A stretch of 64,000 nt of DNA from Castor canadensis (Eukaryota; Chordata; Mammalia; Rodentia; Castoridae). The position numbers and the translations under genes are program-made. The notes below the pieces were generated by a model, which made no database searches, was not told where the DNA came from, and was given only the letters and a program-made list of their open reading frames with translations. Below, piece by piece: positions 11,106 to 23,171 of the stretch. The stretch is taken from the NCBI RefSeq assembly GCF_047511655.1, contig NC_133392.1, positions 96,713,042 to 96,777,041 of the forward strand. Reading direction: 5' to 3'. Each line of letters opens with the position of its first letter. Positions within the stretch are counted from its first letter, which is position 1.

Positions 11106-13488
11106 AATCAATGTAATAGTTATGGATACCAGTAGGATGGCAGAACAGTAGGTGACCTGCTTATAGCCCCTACGAAAAGAATTCTGCATCCCATCCACAA
11201 GTAAAAGTCTCTGTGAAATCTTTGTGATCTAGGTAGGAGGTTATAAAGACCCAGTGGAGCCACAGACCTAGGAGGATCATTTTGAGAATACAGACCCAAG
11301 TCCAGATAGCAGACCTACAACATTTAAACTTAGAAATGGCCTATTTCCTACAAGGCTTAGCCTGTTTCCTATAGCAGATCCTAAAGGGTACCTGCAGCTC
11401 TGTTCCAGCACCTCTCAGGTACAGCCACAGGGTTATCTCACCTGTGCTGGGAATTCCTAAAAGACTCCCCTGTCTCTGTTCCTGGGATAGGCTTTGTGGT
11501 GAGATCCTGAAGGGGCCTGAGATCAGTTCTATAGATTGCAAGCTATTCTGACTGCATAAGGAACTACTGGGGGTCTTGCACACTGGTACCATCTCATCAG
11601 ACATGCTTATATTAGTCCCATAGCAGATTATAAATTGCCTCTGAAGTTTGACTTCAGCTCCACCCAGCTGTGGTCTGGGAGCAATTCTGCTCAGCTGGTG
11701 TCTCAGAGATATGCCCTTCTGGGTCCCTACAGAAGGTATGCCAATCTCTGCCTGTCCTCCACTAGATCCTAAACTGACTCTAGATCTCAGTCCTGGCCCC
11801 TCTCATCTGGGAATGACTAAGTGCAATTCCACCTATGGAAATATGGCCAGCCAGGCCCCTGCAGGTTGACACATTGAGATAAGTAATTTCGTGGATCTTG
11901 AAATGCCCTTATAGATTATCCAGCCCTCTCCAACCAAAGCCTAAAAGAAGCCTGCTCACTCAACCAGGAACTTACTAGGAGTCATGTCTATCCATAACTT
12001 TACAGTTATTTTAACCTATTAATAATTATGTTATATGTAAATGAATTAAATTTTCCAAAGATACATCACAGTTACATGGATTTTAAAGAAAAAAGGCAAA
12101 ATCTAATAGTATGTTCCCTACTGGAGACTCACTTTACCCTTAAGAACACACAGAGACTATAAGTGAAAGGGTGGAAAAAGACAATCCAAGGAAATGATAA
12201 CCCAAAGACAGCAGGGGTAGCTATACCTATATCAGATAAAATAGACTTTTGGTGAAAAACTAGAAGATAAATTTGGAAAATTCATAAATACATGAAAATT
12301 AAACACATTCCCAGTCAATGGGTAAATAAGGAGTTAAGAGAGAACTTTTAAATTTTTCTCAAGTTAAATTAAAATGGAAATACAAAATTCTAAAACATAT
12401 GGGATATGGAAAAAGCAGTTATAAGATGGAAGTTTATAGCAATAAACACATGTATCAAAAAGAAGAAAGATCTTAAATAAACAGCTCAACATTATATCCC
12501 AAGGAACTAGGAAAAAACTAAGCTCCAAATTAGGAGATGGAAGGAAATGATAAAGATTAGAGTAGAAAAACCTGAGAGATTAGAAATACAATAGAAAATA
12601 TCAATGAAACTAAGATTTGGTTCTTTGAAAAAAATGAATAAAATCAACAGACCTTTAGCCAAACTAAGAAAAAAAAGAGAGGAGATTCAAATAAAATCAG
12701 AAATGAAAGAGGAAATATTACAATTTGTATCACTGAAATAACAATGAATCAAGAGACTATTATGAATCAAAAATTGCACAATCTAAAAGAAATGATTAAA
12801 TTCCTAGAAATATTCAAACTACCAAGACTGAATCAAGAAGAAATAGAAAATATGAACCAATGACAAGGAGATTAAATCAATAATTAAAAATTTCTCACAA
12901 AGGGAAACTCAGGCTTCATTGTGGAATCTTACCAAACACTAAAGGAACTAATACCAACCTTTCTCTACCTTTTTCAGGAAACTAAAAAAGAAGGAATACT
13001 TCCATACTTGCCTTATAAGGCCAGCATCTTTCTAACACCAAAGCCAAGAATTACAAGAAAAGGAAACTACAGGCCAATATTCATTATGAATATAGATACA
13101 AAACCCAACAAAATAACAGCAAATGAATTGTAACAGCATATTAAAAGGTTTATTCACGATGATGGAGTGAGATATTCTTCAACAATACTTCAATAGATGC
13201 AAATCAATGTATGTAATACACCATATTAACAGAATGAAGGACAAAAAAACATACAATCATTTCAATAGATAGAGAATAAGTATTTTATAAAATTCAATTC
13301 TCAACAAACTAGGCATAGGAGACTGTACATTGATGCAATAAAAGCTAAATATGACAAACCCACATCTAATATCATACTAAAGAATGTTAAATGTAAAGTT
13401 TTTCCTCTAAGGTCAGAAACAAGACAAGCATGCCCATGCTTATTGATTCTATTAAACTTAGTACTTACTTGCTCTAGTCAGAGCAATT

Positions 13489-13898
13489 AGAGAAAGAAAG
13501 AAAAAAGAGAAAAAGAAAAGGCAAGAACAAGGGAGGAGGAGGAAGAGAAAAAAGATAAGAAGGAAAGAAGGAAACAAAGACAGAAAAGAAACAAAGAGGG
13601 AGGGGAGGAGAAAGAGAGAGGGCAGAAAGAAATAATGAAAGAAACAAAAAAGAAAGGAAGGAAGGAAGGTAGGAAGGAAGGGATGAAAGAGGACAGAAGG
13701 AAGGAAAGAAAGAAAAAGGGAGGGAAGGAAGAAGAAGAGAGATGGGGAAGAAAGAAAGAAACAAAAAAGGAAGGAAAGGTGAGAGAAAAAGGGATAGAGA
13801 GTCAGAAAGGCAGAGAGAAGAGAAAGAGAATAGAGATAGAACAAAGAGAGAGTGAGAGAAGAAAGAAACAGAGAAGGAAAAAAAGGAAAAGAAAATAA
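13489..13898 (+). repeat. Polypurine (GAAA/GGAA/GAGA) tract inside L1 ORF2
   Basis: About 410 bp of almost pure A and G on the + strand, with a patchwork of GAAA, GGAA and GAGA units and only occasional C or T. L1 sequence on the left ends AGAGCAATTAGAGAAAGAAA and resumes on the right with AACAGGTATCCAGAATCCAG. The tract therefore replaces and extends the short purine run that L1 ORF2 normally has at this place. Confidence 0.92.
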
Positions 13899-14202
13899 GT
13901 AACAGGTATCCAGAATCCAGATAGGAAAGGGAGAAGTGAAATTGATTTTGTTTTCTCATGGCCATATAGCAAATCCTAAAGACTTCACCAAAAAACAGTT
14001 TGAATTGATAAACAGTTGAGTAAAGTTGCAGGGTATGAAATCGACACACATAAAACATAGCAATTACTACACTAACAACAAACTCTCTGAAAAAGAAATA
14101 AAGACATAAGCCCCATGCACAATAGCCTCCAAAAATGAAATAAGAGTTGTATTACTCAGATTTCTATTACTGTTAAAGTACTTGAGATAAGTCAACTCTA
14201 AA

Positions 14203-14530
14203 AGATGCCTGGTGGCTCACACCTGTAAACCCAGCTATGCAGGAGGTGGAAATCATGAGGATCTCGGTTTGAGACCAGACTGGGCATAACATTAGTGAGA
14301 TCTTATCTCAAACATCAAGCCAGGCATGTTGACAAAAACCTGTAATCTCAACTATGCAAGAGGCAGAGGCAGGAGTTTTATAGTCCATGACCTTGTCTCA
14401 GGCAAAAGCCCTCATGAGACCCTATGCAGAAAAAAACTAAAGTGAAAGGGGCTTCAGGGCATGGCTCAAGTGGTAGCATATTTGTCTAACAATTGCAAGG
14501 CCTTGATTTCTGCCTTAGTACCACAAAAAC
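14203..14530 (+). mobile_element. Composite SINE: two B1-like modules plus ID-like module
   Basis: Module 1 (about 14203-14312) has CTGGTGGCTCACACCTGTAA. Module 2 (about 14316-14400) has AAGCCAGGCATGTTG and TGTAATCTCAACTATGC. The tRNA-derived module (about 14448-14520) has CATGGCTCAAGTGGTAGCAT and ends TAGTACCACAAAAAC. It lies in the C-terminal part of the surrounding L1 ORF2. Confidence 0.85.
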
Positions 14531-16121
14531 AGTTAAACACCAAAAGAACAAGTAATCCAGTTAATAAGTGAATTGAACAAACAGCACTATCCTAGCAATA
14601 AAAGAAGTGTAAATCAGAACAACACTGAGATTCCATCCACCGCAGTCCAAATGCCTATCATTAAGAAACAAAGAAGTACAAATGTTGGTGAAGATGTGAG
14701 GAGAAAGGACCTTAATACACTGTTGATGGGAATGTAAACTACAGCACCACCCTGAAAGTCAGTATGGAGCTTCCTCGAAAACTAAAAATAGAACTACCAT
14801 GTGATACTGCTGTACCACTTATGGGCAAATACCTGAAGGAATGTGAGTCAGCATATAATAGAGATTTCTGCATGACCATGTATTTATTGCAGCACCATTC
14901 ACAATAGCCAAACTAGGGAATTAGCCTAAGTGCCCCTCAACCAATGAATGGACAAAGAAAATGTGGCATATACACACAATAGAGTCATAAAGAATAACGA
15001 AATTATGCTGTTTACAAGAAAAATGAATGGAAATGGAAAGCATCATGTCAAGAGAGATGAACAAAATTCAGAAAGGCAAATTTCACACGTTGTCACTCAC
15101 TTTCAGACACTAGACCTGAAACCACCACCACCAACATGAAAAATAACCCTACCCCATCATGTAAAAGGGGAACTATTTGGAGGGCAGAGCAGTAGAAAGA
15201 GGGGGGAAAAGAGAGGGTGATGAAGGGTGAATGTAATCAAAGTCCATTATGTGACATATGGAAATATCACAAAGAAACCTACTTCTACAATTAACATATG
15301 CTAATAAAAAACAAAAATCAATATATCATAGCACATTAACACTGCCAAAGAGAAAGCTCTATAACTATCTCAAGAAAACCAGTAAAAGCAGTTAGCAGAA
15401 TTCAACACTCACCCATGGTTTTAAAATACAACAATTTACCAAACAGAGATTAGCCAGAAACTTTCCCAATCCTATTATGAGGGATTATGAAGTCTAATGC
15501 TAACACCATTAGGTTATGTTGAAATATTAAGACCTTCCCCCTAAGACAGGAAAAGCAAGGCCAAAATATTCACCTATCACTTCTATTCAGCATTGTACTG
15601 AAAGTCCTAGTCAAAGTTACAAAGAAAAAAAAATCTAAAATAAACAATAAACACAAACTAGGAAATAAGAAAAACTGTCCTTATCAAAGATTATATGATT
15701 GTGTGTGTAGACAAAAATGACTAACACTAGTGAACTAACCAGAACTGCAGAGTATAAGATAAGTATATAAAAATTAAATTGTATTTATATTTACTATTAT
15801 AAACAATGCTATTAAAAGTAAAATAAAAATATGTGTTACAAATAACTACAATAAAATATGGATACAATCTTTATGTTCCAAAATGGAAAACAATGACTAA
15901 AGGAACCAGTGAAAACCTAATTAAAGGAACAGATTTGCCAGGATCAAGGGGTCAAAAGTTCTATATTATTAAGGTATTCATTCTTTCTAAATTGCTCTAT
16001 GAATTCAACACAACTCTTACCAAAATAGACTTTTCAAGTAAAAATTTGTAAGATAATTCTAAAATTTTATGAAAGTGCAAAGAACCTAGAATATCCAAAA
16101 GTCATTTTTTAGCTGTCAAAT

Positions 16122-16236
16122 GGGGCCAGGTATTGGGCACACACCTGTAATCCCAGCATTCTGGATGCTGAGGCAGGAGGATAGAGGCCATTCTGGGATA
16201 CATAGCAAAACCTTGTCTCAAAAGAAAAAAGAAAAC
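16122..16236 (+). mobile_element. B1-like SINE, single 7SL-derived module
   Basis: CACACACCTGTAATCCCAGC, then GATGCTGAGGCAGGAGGATA, ending CTTGTCTCAAAAGAAAAAAG. No tRNA-derived part follows; L1 resumes after the A-rich tail. Confidence 0.85.
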
Positions 16237-16735
16237 AATTAAGCAGAGTTGGAGTTATACAATCTGCTTTTTATAATGACAACAATGTTATAATAATTGA
16301 GATGTTATGGTATTGCACTAAGATAAAGAGTTCAGTGAAGGGAATGAAGAATTCAGAAATAGACTCACATTCCTGGCTATTTGCTACACTGAAAATGAAG
16401 AGGTTTTTTGTTTTGTTTGTTTTGTTTTGCTTTATGAATGCATATTATGTTTTCATAGCCTTAAGGCAAGCAAAAAATTCTTAATTGGAAGAGAGAAGAC
16501 ACAAGTCTTAAAAGAAGTATAATTGGTTAATTGGAAAATGTCTGCTTATCCAAAGCTTCCATTTTAAATGTGAATAGATAAGCCTCAAGCTGGGAAAAAT
16601 ACAGGAAGTATATATGACAAAGTAGCTATATAAACACTGCTATAATAACAGTAAAATAATGCTAGAAGCTTTTTTTAAATGGATAACTTATTCCAGCAGA
16701 TGATTCCCAAAATAAGATATCCAAATGCAAAAATA

Positions 16736-16935
16736 GTCAGGCACCAGTGGCTCATGCCTGCAATCCTAGCCACTCAGGAGGCAGAGATAAGGAGGATCTA
16801 GGTTCAAAGCCAGCCTGGGTAAATAGTTAACAAGACCCTATCTCAAAAAACCCATCTCAGAAAAGGGCTCGTGGAGTGTCTCAAGATGTAGGCCCTGAGT
16901 TCAAACCCTAGTACTGCAAAAAAATAATAATAATA
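16736..16935 (+). mobile_element. B1+ID composite SINE (one 7SL module)
   Basis: GTCAGGCACCAGTGGCTCAT begins the 7SL part, which ends near 16860 after TATCTCAAAAAACCC. The tRNA-derived part (16866-16920) has GTCTCAAGATGTAGG and CCTGAGTTCAAACCCTAGTA and ends in an (AAT)n tail. Confidence 0.88.
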
Positions 16936-17370
16936 AGCACGTGAAAAAGTCTTCAACATTGTTCATGATCAGGTAAAAAATTACAATGAAAAAAAATAAA
17001 GACATATATTTCATAGCTACTAGAATGGTAAACAAATAAATAAAAAATAAGTATACTCATTACAGGGCAGATGTGGAGCAATTGGAGCTCTAATACATTG
17101 TCACAGATAGTGTAAGATGGAAACCACCATCATTGTTTTCCAGTTTCTTTTTAAAATTAAATGTTCATCTACTTTATAATCTAGCAATTATATTGCTAGG
17201 CATTAAAAGAAATGAAAATTTATATCTGAAAGAAAACTCATTCAAGAGTATTCATAGCAGTTTTATCCATAATACCTGAACCAGGAAAAAATCTTATCTG
17301 TGTGGTACAACTTCATACAAGGGAATACTATGCAACAATGAAAAGAATGAACTATTAAAAAAAAGAAGAA

Positions 17371-17410
17371 GAGCTGGTGCACTGGCTCAAGTGGTAGAGT
17401 GCTTGCAGGA
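17371..17410 (+). mobile_element. Truncated ID-like SINE fragment
   Basis: Only the box-A half of the tRNA-derived module is present (CACTGGCTCAAGTGGTAGAG). The box-B half is missing. Confidence 0.55.
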
Positions 17411-17739
17411 AGGAGAGGGGGAAATTCTCATCAAAAAAGAATGCATTTGGTATTCTTGCACCTACAGTCACTCTGATAATTCACAAAACTAATTCATGGT
17501 GATAAAAGTCAGGAAAGCATTGCCTGAGAAGGGGGGATTGTAGTTGACAGGAAAGAATGTAATAGTCAATGAAAATTTTTCCCTCTATTATTTTGTGTTG
17601 TGATAATACCATTGCCTAAGATAGTTAAAATATTTCAAATTGGTATATTTCTTCTTAGGAAGTCTTATGGACCTTATTTAATAGCAGCAAACTATGAATT
17701 CACAGTGCCCCTAAACCAAATCTTACTCTATTGTTTTAT

Positions 17740-17945
17740 TTGTCAGTAAATGACCACATAGCCAAACAAATGCTTCAGCCAAAAACTAGAAGCTATCTTG
17801 AATTTACCCTCTATACCCCATATTTCCTATCATTGTGTCTTCTTGAACTTTAAAATACTTCTCAAATGAGCCTCCTAACTGGTCCCTATTCCTCCACTTT
17901 TGCATTCTTGTAATCTACTCTCTATAATTTATATAGGATGATAAA
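17740..17945 (+). mobile_element. Probable L2 LINE fragment
   Basis: GAGCCTCCTAACTGGTCCCT and CTTGTAATCTACTCTCTATA recall the part of L2 that precedes its terminal 3' sequence. Short and diverged. Confidence 0.4.
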
Positions 17946-18446
17946 TACATGGTATTTGTGTAGATCGATATTTCATAAATACAACTGTACTGAATCTTTT
18001 AAAAAGTTTCTCATTTATCTTATGAAAAATAAAATATGTTTTATTTTCTACAAAGACATACATATCTAGTGACTATAACTTGTAATATTGACCTCTATAA
18101 AGGTCATGTAATAGACTAGCCTCACACAGATGTTGTAAAAGAAAAACTCAATAATATTTAAATTTACTGACTTCTAGTAATATCTAAGGAATGCTACTAG
18201 GTTGTTACATACATATTCTCTAACTCTATCAACTTCCAGTGGAAAAGCAGTTTCGTTAGGTTAAATTTCAGAAGGTTAAGTTTGATGTCTGATGAAGCTA
18301 GATTTTAAATTCAGATCTGTCTGGTTCCAAAGCCTGTCTTCTGAATTTTAATGATGCAAGTAGAAATTGTGTTCATGGATCTTTGCCTGTATATAGCTGT
18401 GTTTTATATGGCTGAGGATGATAATTAAAAGTGTTACACTATCTGT
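17946..18446. other. Non-coding stretch with a possible MIR core (minus strand, 18285-18350)
   Basis: No gene is seen. AGATCTGTCTGGTTCCAAAG (18314-18333) resembles the reverse complement of the MIR core, where a TGGAGTCAGAC-like motif is expected, but the match is short. Confidence 0.35.
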
Positions 18447-19421
18447 GGTCTGATCCAAGACGGCAACTAGATGGAGGAAGCAGACAGCATGAACTCCACA
18501 AATCAAAAATCTTACCGAGATGCTGGAGCCACACTTGGCAGGAAAAAACCACCAAGAAGAAGCAAATCTCCAACACCCTGAACCCCCAGCCCACACACAG
18601 CTTCTCCATGCCATGTTACACTGAGAAACCCGGAGGGCTCCCATGCCACCATACATCAGCTCCAAACCTGCTTGGGAGATGCAGACCAACAAGTGAACAA
18701 ATAAGCAGCACGCGGTACTCCCACAGCCCACCCCTGGGATAAACCAGCATAGCCCCCCAGACAGACTGAGCCCTGCCCCACAAAAAAAAAATCTAAATAA
18801 TAAACAAGGAACTGAAAAGGACATGCAACAAAGAGAGCAGGATGCCTTCAGTACACGGGAGAAGTGGGGAGGAGCAAGGAGCTGAGCTCCACATGATCTT
18901 TCAGTAAGCAGAGCCTGCAACAGTAGACAGCTGACAGTAGGTGGCAGATGAACCACTGTCTGAAATAGTGCAGATAGCAGTTCACAAGTCTATCTCCTGA
19001 GCCAACCACTTGGCGAGACTACCACAAAACTACTGTTTAAATACCAATACCAGGACTGGATGCAGAAAGAGTAACACCAGAACTGCTAAGACTGAAACTT
19101 CATTGTTTCTGAACCTGGAATTTTTTTTCTTTTTTCTTTTTTCTCTTTCTCTCCAAGTGTTATATTGTTCAATGTTAGTACATCTCTTCCTGTTGATTTC
19201 TTTGGTTCTCTATTTATTTTTTTTCCTTCTCTTTTCTTTTCATTTCTTTCTTTCTTTTTCTTTCTTTCTTGGTTTCATAACTTTTACTATTATAAGTTAG
19301 TTAATACTAAATTACACAAAGAACAGGGACAGAAACAGCACCAACTGGAATGATGAGAAGAAGAAAAAGGGAGGAAAACCTTCTCCCCCCAAAAATAAAT
19401 TAGTACAGGATTCAGAGGGAA

Positions 19422-20520
19422 ATGAAGAAAATGGATACCCAATTCCAGATCCCAACAAAGATAAACTATGCCAAAGAACCCAAGGAAGCCCACAAGAACA
19501 CTCTGAAGGAAGAAATCCTGCAAGAAATCACTGAGAATTTCATGGAGATGTTACTAGACAAGGTCAAACAAAATGTACAGGAGGCACTCAAGAAATTCCA
19601 AGACAATAAAAATAAAGAATAAGAGAAGACACAAAAACAAATAAGTGAACTCATAGCAGCTCTAAATACATACCAAAGTGAAACAAAGAACACCATAAAT
19701 AGATAAATGAATTAAGTATAAAAATTGAAAATATTAAAAAGGAAGTGACCCATGATATGGAAAACCTCAGAAAAAAATGAAACACAAATACAAAACACAA
19801 TGGAAGCCACTAGAACAGACTAGAATAAGCAAAAGACAGAATCTCAGAACTTGAAGATGAAATGGAAATTAAAGGAAAAACTGAAGAACAATTACTCAAA
19901 CAACCAAAACCTGTGAAAGGAATATGCAAGAACTCAACAACTCCATCAAAAGACCAAACCTGAGAATTATGGGCATTGAAGGAGGAGAAGAGGTACAAAC
20001 CATGTAATATATTGAATAAAATAATAACAAAAAATTTCCCAAATCTCAAGAAAGTTGTGTCCACTCAGGAACAGGAAGCCTCCAGGACACCAAACAGACA
20101 TGACCAAAATAGAACTACCCCATTACATTTTATCATTAAAACAACAAACACAAAGAATAGAGAAAGAATATTGAAGGCTGTGAGACAGAAAAAAACAAAT
20201 AACATAAAGGCAAACACATCAAAATCACAGCAGATTTCTCAACAGAAATATTAAAAGCAAGAAGATCATGGAGTGAGGTATTCCAGACACTGAATGAAAA
20301 TAACTTCAACCCTAGGATACTCTACCCAGCAAAATTATTATTCAAAATAGAGCAATAAAAGTCTTCCATGATAAGCAGAAGCTAAAACAATATATGACCA
20401 CAAACCCACCACTACAAAAGATTCTTCAAAGAATCCTGCATACAGAAAATGACAGCATACAAAACCATGAAAGGACAAGCAGTACCAAATCACAGGAGAA
20501 GAAAAGGAAAGAAAGTAGAG
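19422..20520 (+). pseudogene. L1 ORF1 pseudogene
   Basis: ORF1 encodes the trimeric nucleic-acid chaperone of the L1 particle. The start ATG at 19422 begins an open stretch of 66 residues with a coiled-coil pattern (EEILQEITENFMEMLLDKV), closed by a TAA at 19620. Later sequence in other frames still reads as ORF1. The RRM part (LRIMGIEEGEE near 19960-19995) and the C-terminal domain (RRSWSEVFQTLNENNFNP near 20260-20320) are recognisable. Several frameshifts and stops make it non-functional. It precedes ORF2 on the same strand, as in all L1s. Confidence 0.82.
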
Positions 20521-20575
20521 AGTAACATTGATTTAGCTGCACACAATCAAACCCTTAAGCAACAAAAACAACTAA

Positions 20576-21545
20576 ATGACAGGGATCACCACGTACCCAT
20601 CAATACTAACACTGAATGTTAATGGGCTTAATTCACCCATCAAAAGACACCATTTGGCAAACAGGATTAAAAAGGAAGATCCAAAAATCTGTTGCTTACA
20701 GGAGACCTATCTCATCAACAGAAACAAGCAATGGCTTAGGGTGAAAGGCTGGAAGAAGATTTACCAAGCCAATGGCCCCCCAAAATAGGCAGGAGTAGCA
20801 ATACTTATCTCGGACAGAGTAGACTTCAAATCTATATTGATCAAACTAGATAAAAAAGGACATTCCATACTAACAAAAGGGGAAATACACCAAAAGAAAT
20901 AACAATTATCAACCTATATACACCCAACATCAATGCACCCAATTTCATCAAACATACTCTGAGGGGACTAAAAACATATACAAACTCCAACACAGTGGTG
21001 GTGGGAGACTTTAATACTCCTTTATCATCAATAGATAGGTCATCCAAACAAAAAATCAATAAAGAAATCCTGGATCTAAATCACACTATAGATCAAATGG
21101 ACCTAGCCAATGTCTACAAAATATTTCATCCAACTTCTGCACCATATACATTCTTCTCAGCAGCCCATGGAACCTTCTACAAAATTGATGATATCTTAGG
21201 GCACAAAACAAGCCTCAGCAAATATAAGAAAATAGAAATAATCCCACACATTCTATGTGATCACAATGCATTAAAACTAGAACTCAACAACAAAAACACA
21301 GTAAAAAACATGCAAACAGTTGGAAGATGCACAACACATTGCTCAATGATCAATGGGTCATTGATGAAATAAAAGAGGAAATTAAAAGTTTCCTGGAAGT
21401 TAATGAAAATGAAAATACGACCTACCAGAACATATGAGACACAGCAAAGGCAGTCCTGAGAGGAAAGTTTATAGCCATGAGTGCATATATTAAAAGGACA
21501 GAAAGATCTCAAATCAAGAACCTAATGCTACATCTCAAACTCCTA
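20576..21545 (+). pseudogene. L1 ORF2 endonuclease-domain pseudogene
   Basis: ORF2 begins with ATG at 20576. The endonuclease (APE-like, nicks target DNA) shows the Asn motif (LTLNVNGLNSPIKRH), the catalytic Glu (CCLQETYL), the Asp motif (VVGDFNTPLSSID near 21005-21040) and the final His motif ([10 protein letters not shown] near 21260). A TAG at 20786-20788 interrupts the frame after 70 residues, and a frameshift separates it from the second part. The domain's catalytic residues survive, but the reading frame does not. The RT that should follow has been deleted. Confidence 0.85.
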
Positions 21546-21549
21546 GAAA

Positions 21550-22378
21550 CACTCTGGAAGTAATAGGTATAGGCAAGGACTTCCTCAGTAGAACCCCAGC
21601 AGCTCAGCAACTAAGAGAAAGCATAGACAAATGGGACTTCATAAAACTAAAAAGCTTCAGCACAACAAAAGAAATGGTCTCTAAACTGAAGAGACCACCC
21701 ACAGAGTGGGAGAAAATATTTGCCAGCTATACATCAGACAAAGGATGGATAACCAGAATATACAGGGAACTCAGAAAACTAAACTCTCCCAAAATCAATG
21801 AACCAATAAAGAAATGGGCAAGTGAACTAAACAGAACCTTCTCAAAAGAAGAAATTCAAATGGCCAAAACACACATGAAAAAATGCTCACCATCTCTAGC
21901 CATGAAGGAAATGCAAATCAAAACCACACTAAGATTCCACCTCACCCCTGTTAGAATAGCCATCATTAAAAACACCACTAACAACAGGTGTTTGCAAGGA
22001 TGTGGGGGAAAAGGGACCCCCATACACTGCTGGTGGGAATGCAAACTAGTGCAACCACTCTGGAAAACAATATGGAGGCTTCTTAAAACTCTAAACATAG
22101 ATCTGCCATATGACCTAGCATTCCCATTCCTGGGGATATACCCAAAGGAATGTGACACAGGTTACTCTAGAGGCACCTGCACACCCATGTTTATTGCAGC
22201 ACTATTCAGAGTAGCCAAGTTATGGAAACAGCCAAGATGCCCCACTACTGATGAATGGATTAAGAAAATGTGGTATCTATACACAATGGAGTTTTACTCA
22301 GTCATGAAGAAGAATGAAATCTTATCATTTGCAAGTAAATGGGTGGAACTAGGGATCATTCTGAGCAAGGTTAGCTAG
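21550..22378 (+). pseudogene. L1 ORF2 C-terminal domain, frame still open
   Basis: The frame runs open to a TAG at 22376-22378, with the longest Met-started part (234 residues) beginning at 21674. It contains the cysteine-rich motif CGGKGTPIHCWWEC and the conserved LGIYPKE and FIAALF blocks of the L1 ORF2 C-terminus. This region binds nucleic acid in known L1s. It starts at a deletion junction that removed the RT, so it has no ATG of its own in the normal sense. The long open frame is best explained by the relative youth of the copy, not by host use. Confidence 0.85.
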
Positions 22379-22869
22379 ACTCAGAAGACCAAAAAACATA
22401 TTCTCCCTCATATGCACACTTTAGATCCAGGGCAAATACAACAATGTGGTCAAAGGGAAGATCACACACAGAAGATAGGGGGATAGGTAAGAAACCCCAA
22501 ACATGAGAGTATTTGATGTCCCCACTGCAGAGAAGCTAATACAGAAACATTAAAGCAACAGAGGTCAATATGAGAAGGGGATCAGGAAGTAGAATAAAGG
22601 TCAGTTAGAGATGAATCAACTTTGGTTGTAAAACATTTGTACATGGAAGCAATGCTAGCAATCTCTCTGTATAGCTATCCTTATCTCAACTAGCAAAAAC
22701 ACTTTGTCTTTCTTATTATTGCTTATACTTTCTCTTCAACAAAATTAGAGACAAAGGTAGAAGAGATTCTTCCTGGAAGCAAGGGGGGTGGGAGGGAGAG
22801 GGAGTGAGCAGGGGGTAGTTATAGAACTGGCCCAAACAATGTATGAACATATGAATAAATGAAAAAAAA

Positions 22870-23171
22870 GGATATACAAATAGTTTAGTGGAACAGAATA
22901 AAGAGTCTAGAAAAAGAAAAAAAAATTTTACTGTCTGGGTAGATACCAGCTATTTTTCTAAATGAGTCTTAGGGATCAGCTCCCAATTAATAATATTTGC
23001 AAAGGAAAGTCCTAATAATACGGTCTGCACATGGATCAATTTATGTGTTCCCTTTCATATATTGTCCTAATAATATAAGTAAGAGAGGGAGGCTGTCAAA
23101 AGACAACATACCTGTATAATTCATCACAAGACCTCAAAAGAGCACTTTCTAAAGTCAAGAAAATGACAATG
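22870..23171. other. Non-coding stretch
   Basis: No gene is seen. A short L1-like phrase (GTGGAACAGAATAAAGAGTC, 22889-22908) suggests the L1 at 18447 inserted into or next to older L1 DNA. Confidence 0.4.

Larger units (their letters stand above)
11125..15325 (+). mobile_element. Old, near full-span LINE-1 with purine expansion and SINE insert
   Basis: Positions 11125-11990 are a relatively GC-rich leader that looks like an L1 5' region, though this is uncertain. ORF2 is clear from about 12000: endonuclease near 12125-12245, RT 12900-13480, the segment after the purine tract at 13905-14145, the C-terminal domain at 14560-15060 (TTATTGCAGCACCATTCACA near 14883), and a 3' UTR with a G-rich stretch at 15180 and a tail near 15325. 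I do not see ORF1, so it was probably deleted. All frames are broken. Confidence 0.8.
15326..17590 (+). mobile_element. Second old LINE-1, ORF2 RT to 3' UTR, with three SINE insertions
   Basis: It is a diverged L1M-type copy on the + strand. RT palm lies at 15330-15610. The TGGTATTGCACTAAGATAAA and CAGAAATAGACTCACATTCC stretches are at 16308-16376. The post-RT domain is at 16460-16560 and the C-terminal domain at 16937-17360, including GAATACTATGCAACAATGAA. The start of the 3' UTR is at 17485-17590 (CATGGTGATAAAAGTCAGG). SINEs interrupt it at 16122, 16736 and 17371. No frame is intact. Confidence 0.8.
18447..22869 (+). mobile_element. LINE-1 with 5' UTR, ORF1, endonuclease and C-terminal domain; RT deleted
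   Basis: The 5' end (GATCCAAGACGGCAACTAGA at 18452) is followed by a 5' UTR of about 970 bp with a T/C-rich tract (19110-19275). ORF1 (19422 on) and ORF2 (20576 on) come next. The sequence then jumps near 21550 from just after the endonuclease to the C-terminal domain, losing the RT. The 3' UTR carries a G-rich block (22783-22817) and an A-rich tail ending near 22869. It measures 4.4 kb, against 6-7 kb for an intact element. I find no clear target duplication. It is less diverged than the surrounding L1s. Confidence 0.92.

Noticed and set aside
13635..13898. 87-codon plus-strand Lys/Glu/Arg-rich frame
   Set aside because: Direct translation of the GA-rich repeat; not a gene.
13474..14058. 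194-codon minus-strand frame rich in Ser, Phe and Leu (and a 128-codon frame in 13458-13844)
   Set aside because: It is the translation of the antisense of the polypurine tract. Low-complexity DNA stays open by chance and has no protein signature.
21674..22378. 234-codon frame as a functional gene
   Set aside because: It is the C-terminal domain of an L1 ORF2 whose RT is deleted. The open frame reflects the age of the copy.
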